This document shows, in pieces, positions 9,243 to 18,263 of a stretch of 64,000 nucleotides of DNA. The translations under genes were made by a program, and so were the position numbers. Origin of the DNA: Nostoc sp. C052 (GTDB lineage: Bacteria > Cyanobacteriota > Cyanobacteriia > Cyanobacteriales > Nostocaceae); the NCBI RefSeq assembly GCF_013393905.1, contig NZ_CP040275.1:124001-188000 (forward strand), in the 5' to 3' direction. The notes below the pieces were generated by a model. That model was not told the DNA's origin, searched no databases, and worked only from the letters and a program-made list of their open reading frames with translations. Each line of letters begins with the position of its first letter. The stretch's first letter is position 1.

Positions 9243-10193
9243 TCAGGAAACTAAATACTGTTGAATTTCAGTTTTTTGACGACGTAGAACAGTGATTGCT
9301 TGCTGCTGAATTTGGCGAACTCGTTCTCTACTAACATTCAATTTCTCTCCAATCTGAGCTAAAGTTAGTTCTTGATCGTTCTCTAACCCAAAACGCAAAA
9401 TTAATACTTCACGTTGCGTCGGTTTGAGTGATTCTAATAAACTATTAATGTCTTGGCGCAAAAGCTCTTTGGTGATATGTTCGTCTGGAGATATGCCCTC
9501 ATCTGGTAAAAGTTGACTAAGTTCTGTGTCTTGGTTATCTCCAATCTTTACATCTAGAGAAATTGGCTGCTTTGAACTGCTGAGAAAATCCCTAATCTGG
9601 CTTGGTTGTAAGTCTAAAGTTTCAGCAATTTCTACAACACTGGCTGGACGACCCAGTGTCTGAAATAATTCTCGCTGTACTTTCTTAATTTTGTTCAGTT
9701 GTTCGGTGATATGAATTGGCAAGCGTACAGTACGAGATTTCTCTGCAATTGCCCGTGTGATTGACTGCGTAATCCACCAGTATACGTAGGTGGAAAGCTT
9801 ATAGCCGCGATTGGGGTCAAATTTTTCTACACCCCTTTGTAAACCTATTGCCCCTTCTTGCAGCAAATCTAAGAATTCCAGATTGCGCTTCTGATATTTT
9901 TTGGCAATCGAAACCACCAGACGCAGGTTTGCTGTCACCATTTTTTGTTTGGCTCGTTGCCCAAGATTTTGTATTTGAGCTATTTCCAATTCACTTTTGT
10001 CAACATCAACAGCTAATTCGACCATTGTTGGCTCACGATCTAGTTGTTGGGTGAGTTCATTTTTTCTTTGCTCAATTGCCATGATTTGCTGTACCTGCCT
10101 CCCATAAGCAATTTCTTGGTCTGCGGTTAGCATTGGGTAACGACCAATCTCTTGCAAATAGATACGAACCATGTCTGGACTCAGGCTGGACAT
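9243..10193 (-). CDS. Group-2 RNA polymerase sigma-70 factor
   Basis: The 316-aa protein has sigma regions 1.2 (D-M-V-R-I-Y-L-Q-E-I-G-R), 2.1-2.4 (N-L-R-L-V-V-S-I-A-K-K-Y, then E-G-A-I-G-L-Q-R and Y-V-Y-W-W-I-T-Q-S-I-T-R-A), 3, and 4 with the helix-turn-helix L-A-Q-I-G-E-K-L-N-V-S-R-E-R-V-R-Q-I. It lacks the long region 1.1 of the primary sigma, which fits cyanobacterial group-2 sigmas (SigB/SigD type). The paralogue at 17240-18191 is frameshifted, and a third relic lies near 23140. All three are preceded by the same promoter-like motif. It may redirect host polymerase to plasmid or stress promoters. Confidence 0.93.
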   Translation of the reverse strand: MSSLSPDMVRIYLQEIGRYPMLTADQEIAYGRQVQQIMAIEQRKNELTQQLDREPTMVELAVDVDKSELEIAQIQNLGQRAKQKMVTANLRLVVSIAKKYQKRNLEFLDLLQEGAIGLQRGVEKFDPNRGYKLSTYVYWWITQSITRAIAEKSRTVRLPIHITEQLNKIKKVQRELFQTLGRPASVVEIAETLDLQPSQIRDFLSSSKQPISLDVKIGDNQDTELSQLLPDEGISPDEHITKELLRQDINSLLESLKPTQREVLILRFGLENDQELTLAQIGEKLNVSRERVRQIQQQAITVLRRQKTEIQQYLVS

Positions 10194-10227
10194 ACAGTAA
10201 AACTTTTTTGATATTTAGACGAATTTA

Positions 10228-10242
10228 AAAGTATAAATCAAA
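10228..10242 (-). promoter_or_regulatory. Promoter-like motif of sigma gene, copy 1
   Basis: On the minus strand this reads TTTGATTTATACTTT, containing a near-consensus -10 hexamer TATACT 35-45 bases before the sigma gene start. The identical 15-mer sits upstream of the second sigma gene and upstream of the sigma relic, so it has been conserved while the rest diverged. Confidence 0.6.
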
Positions 10243-10353
10243 TCGCTGAATTAATTTTCCTGATTTAACAGCTAAAAAATATTAACCTGAGATTGCGATA
10301 AATAAATTCAACCTAGAACACAATCATCTATAACGGTATCCAGTGAGCGCTTA

Positions 10354-10579
10354 CTATACCTCCATTCCGAATGGCACGAAGATTTATGTGAAACCTCTTT
10401 GCTGACTATCTTGTTGGGGGTAGAGTTGCAGCTTCGTGTGTTCTAGACAATTAAATGCGAGTGCGTCAAGGAGTTCAACATCTTCTTAATTCCCCACACC
10501 CGAACTTAGCAACTCCACACCCTTTCATCCAGGAATACCAGGGATTTACGCTTTTCTTCGTGCCATTCCCCTATACCTC
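10354..10579. mobile_element. MITE-like element with 9-bp target duplication
   Basis: The direct repeat CTATACCTC lies at 10354-10362 and 10571-10579. Just inside are perfect inverted 14-mers, GAATGGCACGAAGA at 10369-10382 and its complement at 10555-10568. The 208-bp interior has no coding potential. This is the layout of a small non-autonomous transposable element. The remaining spacer (10243-10353 and 10580-10599) shows nothing else. Confidence 0.75.
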
Positions 10580-10599
10580 ATGCCCTATTCGGTAAAAAA

Positions 10600-11865
10600 C
10601 TATTTGGGAACAGTAGTCGCGTTGAGTTCACCCCTTTTCCCTTTTGCCCTCTTGTTTGCACCTTGTGTCACATGAGATTCTTCTTCTTGCTTACTAGAGT
10701 TGACCATTTTCATCAAGTGCTGATTTAGATAACTTTGCGCCGATATATACAGACTTTCCCAAATCTCTTGATTGCGGCTGATTTTTGTGCCGACTGTATT
10801 TCCTGCTGTTTTCTCCGACACCAAGTATTTGCGGAAATAGTTATTCCACAGGTGTTGGAGGAAATCTTCAGCGAATTCGTTAAACGGCAGAATCCATTTA
10901 TAGTCCTTGTCCAAAAATACCCGATAGGATGCAATTATTGGTAGTGCCAAGTCGGTTGGCGCACTAAACCCGAATGAATACTTGCTGTCAGGCAACAATG
11001 TAGTTTTACGTATATCAATTGATGCTAGGTCGTTAGCACCCTTTCTTCTGGGGTTGCTGATATGTTCTTGGATTATTTCGTACAGCCTTTGCTCTATCCA
11101 CAGGGCATGAGTCAAGAGAGGCAGTAAAGCGGTTAATCTTTCCCTTTCTGCATCTGTGATGTTACTTGGAAGACTCATTCCTACTGGATGCTTGGTTCGT
11201 TTATTGCCGTCGGGGTTGTATTTATTTCTGTCGAGGCAGTAAAGGAGCTTGAGCAAATGGGTGACATTGCACTGGGCGTTTCTAGGAGCGCCGCTTTGGT
11301 TTTGGTAATAAGCGATGCGGAATTTTCTATCTTCCTTCTGTTCTAACTGGGCTAAATACTGCTTGATGAATTTGTAATCACCCCTGGCGTTGACTTTGGA
11401 GCGAGAATCTACTGGTGTTGTAGTATTTGAAGCTAGGGCTATATCTTTAGCTGATTCTTCACTCAATCCGATGTGGATCGTAACTTTTACCCTAGCTTCG
11501 GTTAGGTCATATTTGTAATTTTTCGCTTGCTCAAATGCTAAAACTGTATGCCCCCCGTTGATAATGCCGTCGCTGCCACCCTCGTTAGCTTCTAAGACTT
11601 CTAGCTCTAGTTCAGTTTTGTTCTTGACAGGCTTAACTTTATTGGCTGACAGAACGATTCCACTGTGGCGAGAGAAGAATTTTTCAGGTTCGGTTGTCAG
11701 TGAGTCGAAAACTTGTCTGTAGGTCGCGCTTTTGCGGTTTGGTTCGCGGATGTTCGGTTCTAGCGGCAGGTCTGTGGGGAACGAGTATACATGAGCAGTG
11801 GCGATGATGCAATTGGGGAAGGCTAGAAAATAGTTATCTATCTTGATGTTCCAAGTCTTGGGCAT
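10600..11865 (-). CDS. AIPR-like protein (abortive-infection family), copy 1
   Basis: The 421-aa product has the layout of the AIPR (abortive infection phage resistance) type family: an N-terminal alpha/beta part, then G-I-I-N-G-G-H-T-V-L-A-F at about residues 100-111, matching the family's I-V-N-G-x-Q-T core, and A-L-A-S-N-T-T-T-P-V-D-S-R-S-K-V-N. A helical C-terminal half follows. It has no membrane segments. The biochemical role is not known; related proteins act in phage defence. A closely similar second gene is at 33084-34337, and fragments at 2195-2264 and 8201-8490 show repeated duplication. The basic, charged tail after residue 385 is variable between copies. Confidence 0.65.
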   Translation of the reverse strand: MPKTWNIKIDNYFLAFPNCIIATAHVYSFPTDLPLEPNIREPNRKSATYRQVFDSLTTEPEKFFSRHSGIVLSANKVKPVKNKTELELEVLEANEGGSDGIINGGHTVLAFEQAKNYKYDLTEARVKVTIHIGLSEESAKDIALASNTTTPVDSRSKVNARGDYKFIKQYLAQLEQKEDRKFRIAYYQNQSGAPRNAQCNVTHLLKLLYCLDRNKYNPDGNKRTKHPVGMSLPSNITDAERERLTALLPLLTHALWIEQRLYEIIQEHISNPRRKGANDLASIDIRKTTLLPDSKYSFGFSAPTDLALPIIASYRVFLDKDYKWILPFNEFAEDFLQHLWNNYFRKYLVSEKTAGNTVGTKISRNQEIWESLYISAQSYLNQHLMKMVNSSKQEEESHVTQGANKRAKGKRGELNATTVPK

Positions 11866-12079
11866 ACCTTATCTAGCGATGAAATTAATAGGTTTTGACT
11901 AATGTATCTCTAATTATTATCGAATTCACTCAGAACAAGTTACTAAACTAGCCGAATTGTTGTCCCCAATGCAAAGAGTTATTTTTGTTAAAGGACGTGA
12001 GCCGTCAGTCTCAGAACCTTGCTCAAATTCAATCAGCAGCAGCCTATTTCCCCAGCACAGCTACAGTATTTTCTTGTTT

Positions 12080-12763
12080 TTATGGTATTGGTGTCGTCGT
12101 TTTGTGATTGCCTTCGGTTGGAGTTTGACCATTAGTTTTTTTCAACAGTCCAGGTATTATGTGATTCTCGGCACTAACAAAATTCTCTTCTCTAAGTTTT
12201 GGGAATTTCAAAATTAGTCTCGCATCATCCATCACCAGCTTGGAGCCAACAAGTCGCACATCTAGTTCCCAAAAATCGCCTACGCCTACCCCAAGTTCCG
12301 GCAGCAATCCTTCTATTTCGATGATGAATGGTTGCCATTGCATCGCTGACTCTGCTCCGAATGGCGGTCTAAAGTTGCGTCGAATTTGCACAGACAACTG
12401 ACCGTTTTCTTGACTGATAACTACACCACGTAGGGAAAAGTAGCCATCAGCAGCTAATAACCATGTCTGTTGCAAATCTGATATCGGTTCTTTTTGCCTG
12501 CCTCTTAAATGAAAGTTCAGTTTTTTTGACTCTCTTTCCATTCTCGTCCATACCACCCAAATACTAGTACTTGCTACTAACTCTGGGTTATCTTGTAACA
12601 GTTTCTCTAACTTACTTGCTAACGTTGTGGAATAAATACTCCCATCTTTCGTTACTAAAATACCATTATTAAACTCTTCCTTACTTGGGAAATACTGACC
12701 CTCAACTATGCCAATACAACGGTACATCGTTGGGAAATCTGGTGGCGCAAATGGGTTTGTCAT
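12080..12763 (-). CDS. Conserved hypothetical protein, 227 aa
   Basis: I do not recognise a named domain. The protein is soluble, begins M-T-N-P-F-A-P-P-D-F-P-T-M-Y-R-C-I-G-I-V-E-G and shows alternating beta-type segments through about residue 180. The C-terminal 40 residues are polar and probably disordered. The pattern G-I-V-E-G-Q-Y-x-P followed by G-I-L-V-T-K-D-G and, later, a long beta-rich region suggests a barrel fold of OB or similar type. It stands alone. Confidence 0.6.
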   Translation of the reverse strand: MTNPFAPPDFPTMYRCIGIVEGQYFPSKEEFNNGILVTKDGSIYSTTLASKLEKLLQDNPELVASTSIWVVWTRMERESKKLNFHLRGRQKEPISDLQQTWLLAADGYFSLRGVVISQENGQLSVQIRRNFRPPFGAESAMQWQPFIIEIEGLLPELGVGVGDFWELDVRLVGSKLVMDDARLILKFPKLREENFVSAENHIIPGLLKKTNGQTPTEGNHKTTTPIP

Positions 12764-13015
12764 CCTTGGTTCAATTGTCTATTATGCTCCATGCTTACTA
12801 TGCCTTTAGATCAAGTCAGTAGTAACAAAACTTTATTTTACAACTATTTTACCTGGAATAACAACAGTCAATACTTCAGTGATTCCTCAACAAGCTTTTT
12901 CATATATTTCGCTCAAAATATCATTATGAAATTAACATTTTTACCTCGAACTCGGCAAAAAAATAACTCTATCAACTGATGCTGGATGTGACTTGCGACT
13001 AGTACCAAAGACCCA

Positions 13016-13102
13016 TTAACCTACAGCAGCGAGCTTTTGAGCAGTTAACTGCCCAAATCCAGATGATGCTCCTGTAACTAGCACGATCTTTTTGTTAGTC
13101 AT
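13016..13102 (-). pseudogene. N-terminal fragment of a short-chain dehydrogenase
   Basis: An ATG at 13102 opens a 28-codon frame reading M-T-N-K-K-I-V-L-V-T-G-A-S-S-G-F-G-Q-L-T, then AQKLAAVG and a stop. T-G-A-S-S-G-F-G is the cofactor-binding glycine motif of the SDR family. The remaining 220 or so residues are absent. It is a truncated relic. Confidence 0.8.
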
Positions 13103-13205
13103 CTGTTTTCAGTTTCATTACTACTATTGATAGATTGTAAATTAGTTGTGAGCAATAAATATTTTTGTTGCAAGGCATCAGCAGTTACTACAACACCTGG
13201 GAAAA

Positions 13206-13241
13206 CGACAAAATTAAGATTTTCGACAAAATTAAGATTTA
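13206..13241. repeat. 18-bp tandem duplication
   Basis: The unit CGACAAAATTAAGATTTT occurs twice in direct succession, the second copy ending in A. No function is apparent. Confidence 0.7.
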
Positions 13242-13320
13242 CTTGTTGAATACTTTCTTAATTAAACTCAAAAATGACAATTTTGGATAGATTCAAAGCA
13301 AACAGATGAATACAAAAACT

Positions 13321-13347
13321 AAGCCCTGAATTTTTACCAGGGCTTTT
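13321..13347. terminator. Hairpin terminator, probably bidirectional
   Basis: AAGCCCTG and CAGGGCTT form a perfect 8-bp stem around a 9-base loop, followed by a T run on the plus strand. The minus strand also has a T-rich tail after the stem. It stands upstream of the decayed genes and may have ended a transcript now lost. Confidence 0.7.
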
Positions 13348-13448
13348 TAAATTGAAAACTCAATTTTTAGCCAACAATATACAAAGCTAAATGATTGTAA
13401 AAAGTTGATGTGATAATTCTCTCTTTTTGAAACAGATGAAAGCCAGTT

Positions 13449-13849
13449 TTAGTTCGCTGAATTGAAGCTGAGGACTTGATCTAATAAGGTACGAGCAGAT
13501 TGTGCTTTAAGTAGTGCTGCTTGGTGATCGCTATAAGCACGAACTAGGCGATTAAGAGCGTTGGCTCCAATTTTGGCTTTTTCAATTTCTTCACCCCTGA
13601 CTGGTTCCCCATCAAGCATCTGCTCAATCAAAGGTTTAATATCACCTGCTTCAAGGCGAACTTTTTGTAGCTTTTCTATAGTAATAAGTAAGGTTTGAGT
13701 GAGTTTAAGATGTCGTCACTATCCAGAGAATTTTCCACTGTTTGAGCTACATTTTCAGCATTTTTTGCGACTTTGGGTTCTATTGCATCTGAGAGTGCCG
13801 ATACTACAATAGTAGATGTTTTCGATTTTACCTCGTTTTTACTTGCCAT
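13449..13849 (-). pseudogene. Plasmid-type small protein, broken by frameshift
   Basis: An ATG at 13849 opens a frame beginning MASKNEVKSKTSTIVVSALS, which runs into a stop near 13690. The other frame continues the protein: LTQTLLITIEKLQKVRLEAG, then DIKPLIEQ and the 60-residue tail ending LLDQVLSFNSAN. One base is missing near GACATCTTAAA. The full product would be about 130 aa, helical and charged. I do not recognise the family. A sequencing error is possible. Confidence 0.65.
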
Positions 13850-13926
13850 TAATCCTGACTGAAAGAATCTTTCTGAGTGTATCGTTTGATTGACCTTTTA
13901 TTTACTATGACTTCTAGGGAATAATA

Positions 13927-14124
13927 TTAGCCGTGACGAAACAGAGTTTCGAGATAAACTTGGGAAACACCGCGATCGCCATCTGCATTTTGTAGCAGAA
14001 ACAGGGAGATGGCTGCGGTAATAAGGCGATGTTCATCCCAATCAGGATGTTTTTCTAGGTAGGTATTGAGAGATTGATGTAGCGTTTCGGGAAGAGTAGT
14101 AAAGATGTTTTGGGTTGAGTTCAT
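13927..14124 (-). CDS. DUF2811 family protein, 65 aa
   Basis: The small protein reads as the cyanobacterial DUF2811 type: a L-P-E-T-L-H-Q-S-L-N-T-Y-L motif, H-P-D-W-D, A-A-I-S-L-F-L-L-Q-N and a C-terminal V-Y-L-E-T-L-F. The N-terminal part resembles short ribbon-helix-helix-like proteins but no DNA-binding activity can be claimed. It is complete in length for the family. Confidence 0.75.
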   Translation of the reverse strand: MNSTQNIFTTLPETLHQSLNTYLEKHPDWDEHRLITAAISLFLLQNADGDRGVSQVYLETLFRHG

Positions 14125-14903
14125 ATAATAAAAGCTTCAGAAAGAGCAAATCAATAGGGAAAACAAGCTAGAGGTGATGCACTGCAAGTAATGTTTCACC
14201 CCGTTCAATGCTTGCCAAACCACCTGCGTTAGCAACTGAATAGTTTTATACAGTTGCTGTTGAAAATGGAATGGACAAACAAAGGCTAGTCGATTTATTG
14301 TGTGCTGATTGGCTCGGTTTGTCAATGTTGCAAAATATTAAAGATAAATATAGAAAAAATAAATAATTACGAGAAAGCTAGGGCTAGAGGCAGGTTTTAT
14401 TTACATCACGTAATAATAACTCAGTAATGCAGACTGATTGCTACAGTCATAACAAAATCCACAGTGGATGAACAGAAGCCGATTATCTTGTCAAATAACT
14501 GTGGAAAACAGTAGAAATAGCTGTGGAAAGTCTGTGGAATAAAGGAACAAAAGTAGAGCTAATGATAAGAATTGCAAAAAGTTTAGATTTGTAATCCTTG
14601 CCGTTGCAGTATGACATCAGCCTCAGTATTGTCGAAGGAGCTAATCATGAGAGGATGGACAAAGGCTTTTTATACCTATAATAAAAAATACGAAGCATAA
14701 AATTGTTTGGCTCATAATAGATGCCAACAAAAATATCGTAATTCAATCAGCATATCCTTCACCACTTTCTATTCACAATATTTTTTTGTAGCAACCTATT
14801 TTCAGCCATTAATTCTGTATTAATTTCTTGTTGATAACCAGAAATTAATTAGCAAACACCAAATATTTAAAAGTTAAATACTTTATTAAAGATAAAGAAA
14901 ACT
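14125..14903. other. Gene-free spacer with DnaA-box-like cluster
   Basis: No convincing gene is present. The notable content is a cluster of TGTGGA-type nonamers at 14500-14541, listed separately. The flanks are AT-rich, with several short A and T runs. The cluster and AT-rich DNA could be an origin, but no replication initiator gene adjoins it. Confidence 0.5.
14500..14541. promoter_or_regulatory. Cluster of DnaA-box-like sites
   Basis: TGTGGAAAA (14500-14508) is the complement of TTTTCCACA, the DnaA-box form reported for cyanobacteria. TGTGGAAAG (14522-14530) and TGTGGAATA (14533-14541) are one or two mismatches away. All three have the same orientation. A further partial site (CCACAGTGGA) lies near 14459. 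Confidence 0.5.
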
Positions 14904-16023
14904 ATGAGCGAGTACCAATATTACGAATTCCAGGCATTAGACCGACCATTAACTGCATCAGAACAAGCATATATAAGTACTCTATCTAGTCGAGTACAAC
15001 TGAGTGCAACAAACGCAATTTTTACCTACAGCTATGGAGACTTTCGAGGTGAACCCAAGGAAGTTTTAGAAAAGTGTTTCGACATCATGTTATACATGGC
15101 GAATTGGGGGACGCGACAATTAATGTTTCGTTTCCCTAAAACTGTGGTTGCTTCATCAGTTTTTGAGCCTTATTGTGTAGCTGATAAAATTACTGTATCA
15201 AGGAGCAAAAACTATGTAATTGTAGATATTAGTATCCAGGACGAAGAATATGGAGATTGGATAGAAGGGGAGGGATGGCTAGCACAATTAGTGCAGTTGC
15301 GTGATGATATTTTGCAAGGAGATTATCGAGTTTTATACCTGGCTTGGTTAAAAGCAGCTTCAATAGCAATTGAAGAAGGGGAAAATGAAGAAGATTTAGT
15401 TGAACCACCTGTCCCAGCAAACTTGAAAAAGCTACCTGCTTGCAATTGAGACTTTTACGGAGTTATTTGATATTGACCAGGATTTAATTGCATCGGCATC
15501 TCAAGTAAGTATTGATATAAAAGAAAATACTGAACCCATAGAAGAGTGGATTACAGCTTTATCATCAGAGGAAAAAGACTATTTCCTCTTGAAAGTGGCA
15601 ACAGGTGAAATTAATGTTGGGATACAACTTACAAACCGACTGCGAGAACTATTTAAGATTCCGAGAAGTGAGAGCAATCATGATGCTCCCAAACGCTCAT
15701 TCTCACAGTTACTAGAAAATGCTAATGAGCAAATGCAACAGCGTCAGCAACGAGAAAAACTGGCAGCACAACAGCAAAAAATCCGCAAGTTAGAAGTTCT
15801 AGCTAAAAATCAAGATAAAGTCTGGTCAGATATATATAAATTACTTGAATTCAAGCAATCCAAAACTTATGACCAAGCAGTTGCACATCTAGTTGACTTA
15901 CGGGAATTGGCTGAATATCAAGGAAAGCTAGAGGAATTCAAAGCTTCTATTAAGCAAATGCAAAAAGATTATAGCACCCGGACTGGATTACTATCGCGCC
16001 TGAAGAAAATTGGATTACTGTAA
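14904..16023 (+). pseudogene. Cyanobacterial protein of about 370 aa, split by a frameshift
   Basis: Two frames together make one gene. The first (14904-15449) ends N-L-K-K-L-P-A-C-N-stop. The second takes over at about 15435 with L-A-I-E-T-F-T-E-L-F-D-I-D-Q-D-L and continues to 16023, ending in a coiled-coil rich basic tail. The first part carries P-L-T-A-S-E-Q-A-Y-I-S-x-L-S-S-R-V-Q, a conserved module of large cyanobacterial uncharacterised proteins. I do not know its function. The break may be real or a base-call error. Confidence 0.7.
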
Positions 16024-16269
16024 ATTCTCTAAGTTCTCCCAATTCTCTAAGAAAGATTCTACATCTTGTTGATTTTCTTCAAGTAACTCATTAAGTAGTT
16101 TTTGGTCGATCTTAATATCTTTTAAATCACATATCTGTTGATGAAGTGCATAAAATATAATTTTCACCATTGAGGGTTTAGGGGAGTTTTGCATACAAGT
16201 AGAAACGTTGGAGCATTGATAGTCAACTCCTGTCATTTGACGACAATCTAAACCCATTGGACAATACAT
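16015..16269 (-). CDS. Small cysteine-containing protein, 84 aa
   Basis: The ATG at 16269 opens a frame beginning M-Y-C-P-M-G-L-D-C-R-Q-M with four cysteines in the first 26 residues (positions 3, 9, 19 and 25), which could bind a metal. The C-terminal half is acidic and helical. It overlaps the end of the preceding gene by 9 bases, tail to tail. I do not recognise the family. Confidence 0.45.
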   Translation of the reverse strand: MYCPMGLDCRQMTGVDYQCSNVSTCMQNSPKPSMVKIIFYALHQQICDLKDIKIDQKLLNELLEENQQDVESFLENWENLENLQ

Positions 16270-16348
16270 AATATAATAAATTCAGGAATTTGATATTACT
16301 ATAAGTGTGGGACGAATTAAGGTTAGCTAGCAGGGCTACAATTTATCT

Positions 16349-16492
16349 GTGACAGAGGTACTGTATTTAGAAAATAATCAATCAGTTGGTTGGTACACTT
16401 GTAAACATCTTTCTCACCAAATTGAACTGGCAGCTTTGGAGGGAACCGCTTCTGGCTTTGTCCTACTTTCATTAATCGTCAGAGAAAACTAA
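16349..16492 (+). CDS. Possible 47-aa small protein
   Basis: A GTG-started frame reads MTEVLYLENNQSVGWYTCKH, then LSHQIELAALEGTASGFVLL. The C-terminal third is hydrophobic. I find no clear ribosome site. It may be a real small gene or the fragment of a larger one. Confidence 0.3.
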   Translation: MTEVLYLENNQSVGWYTCKHLSHQIELAALEGTASGFVLLSLIVREN

Positions 16493-16530
16493 AATAGTTA
16501 TTAATACAAATATACTATTGAGTGAGGAAT

Positions 16531-16797
16531 ATGACAGAACTTGGCAGCACTTACAACCACAATAGTCAAGCATCAACAGCCAGCATTGAATCACGTCAAA
16601 TAGCCAAAGAGTTCACCAATGGTATTGCTGAATATAATTGGAAAGTTGATTACTTCAAGTTTTGTCAGCTTTTAGAACTGGAGCCAGGGCAATATGCAGA
16701 TGATCAATACCGATATTTTCAGCAGTTAGCGGAATCGCTGACGAGATTTAACGCTGAGTCTTTAGCCAAAATGATTGATGCTGGGGTGAAAAAATAA
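16531..16797 (+). CDS. Hypothetical protein, 88 aa
   Basis: I take the ATG at 16531 (MTELGSTYNH) as start; a GTG three codons upstream is in frame but overlaps the GAGGA that could serve as ribosome site. The protein is soluble and acidic, with a central F-K-F-C-Q-L-L-E-L-E-P-G-Q-Y segment and a helical C-terminus ending A-G-V-K-K. The family is unknown. Confidence 0.5.
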   Translation: MTELGSTYNHNSQASTASIESRQIAKEFTNGIAEYNWKVDYFKFCQLLELEPGQYADDQYRYFQQLAESLTRFNAESLAKMIDAGVKK

Positions 16798-16895
16798 GCT
16801 TTTGAGTTAAATACTAAGTTAAAGGTGGGGACTGAAATCAACTTTCTTGCTTGATTTTGAGTCACTATCACTGACTAGCAATCTTTGACAAAAAA

Positions 16896-17144
16896 TTATC
16901 CTAGCTTACCCTCATCACTCCTATAAGTCATAGCTCTGGGTTTTCTTTTCTTGAGAGGGACTACTGATTTCTTGGGTGCTTGTGGCGGACGGCATATTTC
17001 ACAGTAGAGCGGTCGCACACCAAAAGTTTCTCTTTGTGTGGGTTGCTCACACTGCTTACATACGAAGTTGAAAACGCGAGTATGAATTTCCCGCTTGTGC
17101 GCTCTAACCGTGTACTCTCTGACTTCAATAGTTTTGCTGGGCAT
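16896..17144 (-). CDS. Small zinc-ribbon-like protein, 82 aa
   Basis: The middle holds C-K-Q-C (residues about 29-32) and C-E-I-C (about 48-51), the spacing of a zinc ribbon. The C-terminal third is very basic (V-V-P-L-K-K-R-K-P-R). This could bind nucleic acid. A decayed paralogue is at 20606-20745. The gene sits just upstream of the frameshifted sigma gene on the same strand but is not clearly in an operon with it. Confidence 0.55.
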   Translation of the reverse strand: MPSKTIEVREYTVRAHKREIHTRVFNFVCKQCEQPTQRETFGVRPLYCEICRPPQAPKKSVVPLKKRKPRAMTYRSDEGKLG

Positions 17145-17239
17145 TGACTGATTACTGTTGGGGACTTACTTCATTCTTAATATAGTTTTTCGTCTTAGTT
17201 CTACAAGATCCGTGCATCATCTGACGAAAGTAATTCTAC

Positions 17240-18191
17240 TTAATCAAATAAATACTCTTGCATGTCGTTTTGTCGATGGCGGAGAATACTTATAGCTTTG
17301 ACCTGGATTTGACGAATCCGTTCTCGGCTGAGGTTTAGCTGTTGGCCAATCTGAGCTAGATTGAAATGCTGATCGTTCTCTAGCCCAAAGCTTAAAGTCA
17401 ACACTTGACGCTGTATAGGTGTCAATGGTTCTAAGAATTTAGCTACATCTTGCGATAAAAGTTCTTGGCTAAGGAGTTTTTCTGGTGAAGCGGCATCGCT
17501 GGCTAAAATTTCGCCCAATTCTGTCTCTTTTTCATCTCCTACTTGTTTATTTAAAGAAATGGCTGTGCGAGAAGCAGTGAGATATTCTCGAAGCTTATCT
17601 GTGCTTATGTTTAAGAGTGTTGCAATTTCTTCGGCAGTGGCATGACGACCGAGTTTTTGAAAGCTTTCTCGCTGTACTTTTCTAATTTTGGTAAGTATTC
17701 CAGTGAGATGAATAGGCAATCTAATAGTGCGCGATTGTTCTGCTATGGCGCGTGTAATCTCCTGACGAATCCACCAGTAGGCGTAGGTTGATAGCTTATA
17801 CCCCCGGTTGGGATCAAACTTTTCTATACCCCTTTGCAAACCGATTGCTCCTTCTTGGATCAAATCTAAGAATTCCAAATTGCGGTTCTGGTATTTCTTG
17901 GCAACAGATACTACTAGCCGCAGGTTTGCTGTCACCATTTTTTGTTTAGCTTTTTGGCCAAGGTGCAGCGCTGCTCGGACTTGTGCTTCGGTTTTTTCGA
18001 CAGCATTGGCTAATTCTGTCATTGTTGGTTCCCGGTCTAGCTGTTGGGTGAGTTCATTTTTAGATTGCTCAATGGCAATCATTTCTTGTACAAGTCTTGC
18101 ATAAGCAATTTCTTCCTCTGGCTTCAATAAAGGATACTGACCAAGGGAATTGCAAATAGATGCGAACCATGTCTGAACTGAGGCTGGACAT
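17240..18191 (-). pseudogene. Group-2 sigma factor, frameshifted near the start
   Basis: Compared with the intact paralogue (9243-10193), the start ATG at 18191 and M-S-S-L-S-S-D-M-V-R-I-Y-L-Q are conserved. Then TTCCC stands where the paralogue has GAGA, one base longer, so the frame slips at about 18160. The rest is open from a TTG at 18127 (MKPEEEIAYARLVQ) to 17240 and includes intact regions 2, 3 and 4 with the helix-turn-helix. A shorter protein of 295 aa could still start at the TTG but would lose region 1.2. It is either a pseudogene, a sequencing error or a truncated active sigma. Confidence 0.8.
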
Positions 18192-18225
18192 ACAAACTTT
18201 TCGGCTTTTTTTACCAGGGGACTTA

Positions 18226-18240
18226 AAAGTATAAATCAAA
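18226..18240 (-). promoter_or_regulatory. Promoter-like motif of sigma gene, copy 2
   Basis: The same 15-mer as upstream of the first sigma gene, TTTGATTTATACTTT on the minus strand, lies about 35 bases before the ATG at 18191. Confidence 0.6.
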
Positions 18241-18263
18241 TAATTCAATAAACTTTTTTATTT

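Larger units (their letters stand above)
12764..13448. other. Gene-free spacer with relic, tandem repeat and terminator
   Basis: This stretch holds a short-chain dehydrogenase fragment (13016-13102), an 18-bp tandem duplication (13206-13241) and a hairpin terminator (13321-13347), each listed separately. Nothing else is seen. Confidence 0.55.

Noticed and set aside
14137..14325. 62-codon minus-strand frame
   Set aside because: No homology-like pattern, no ribosome site and poor codon pattern; treated as chance.
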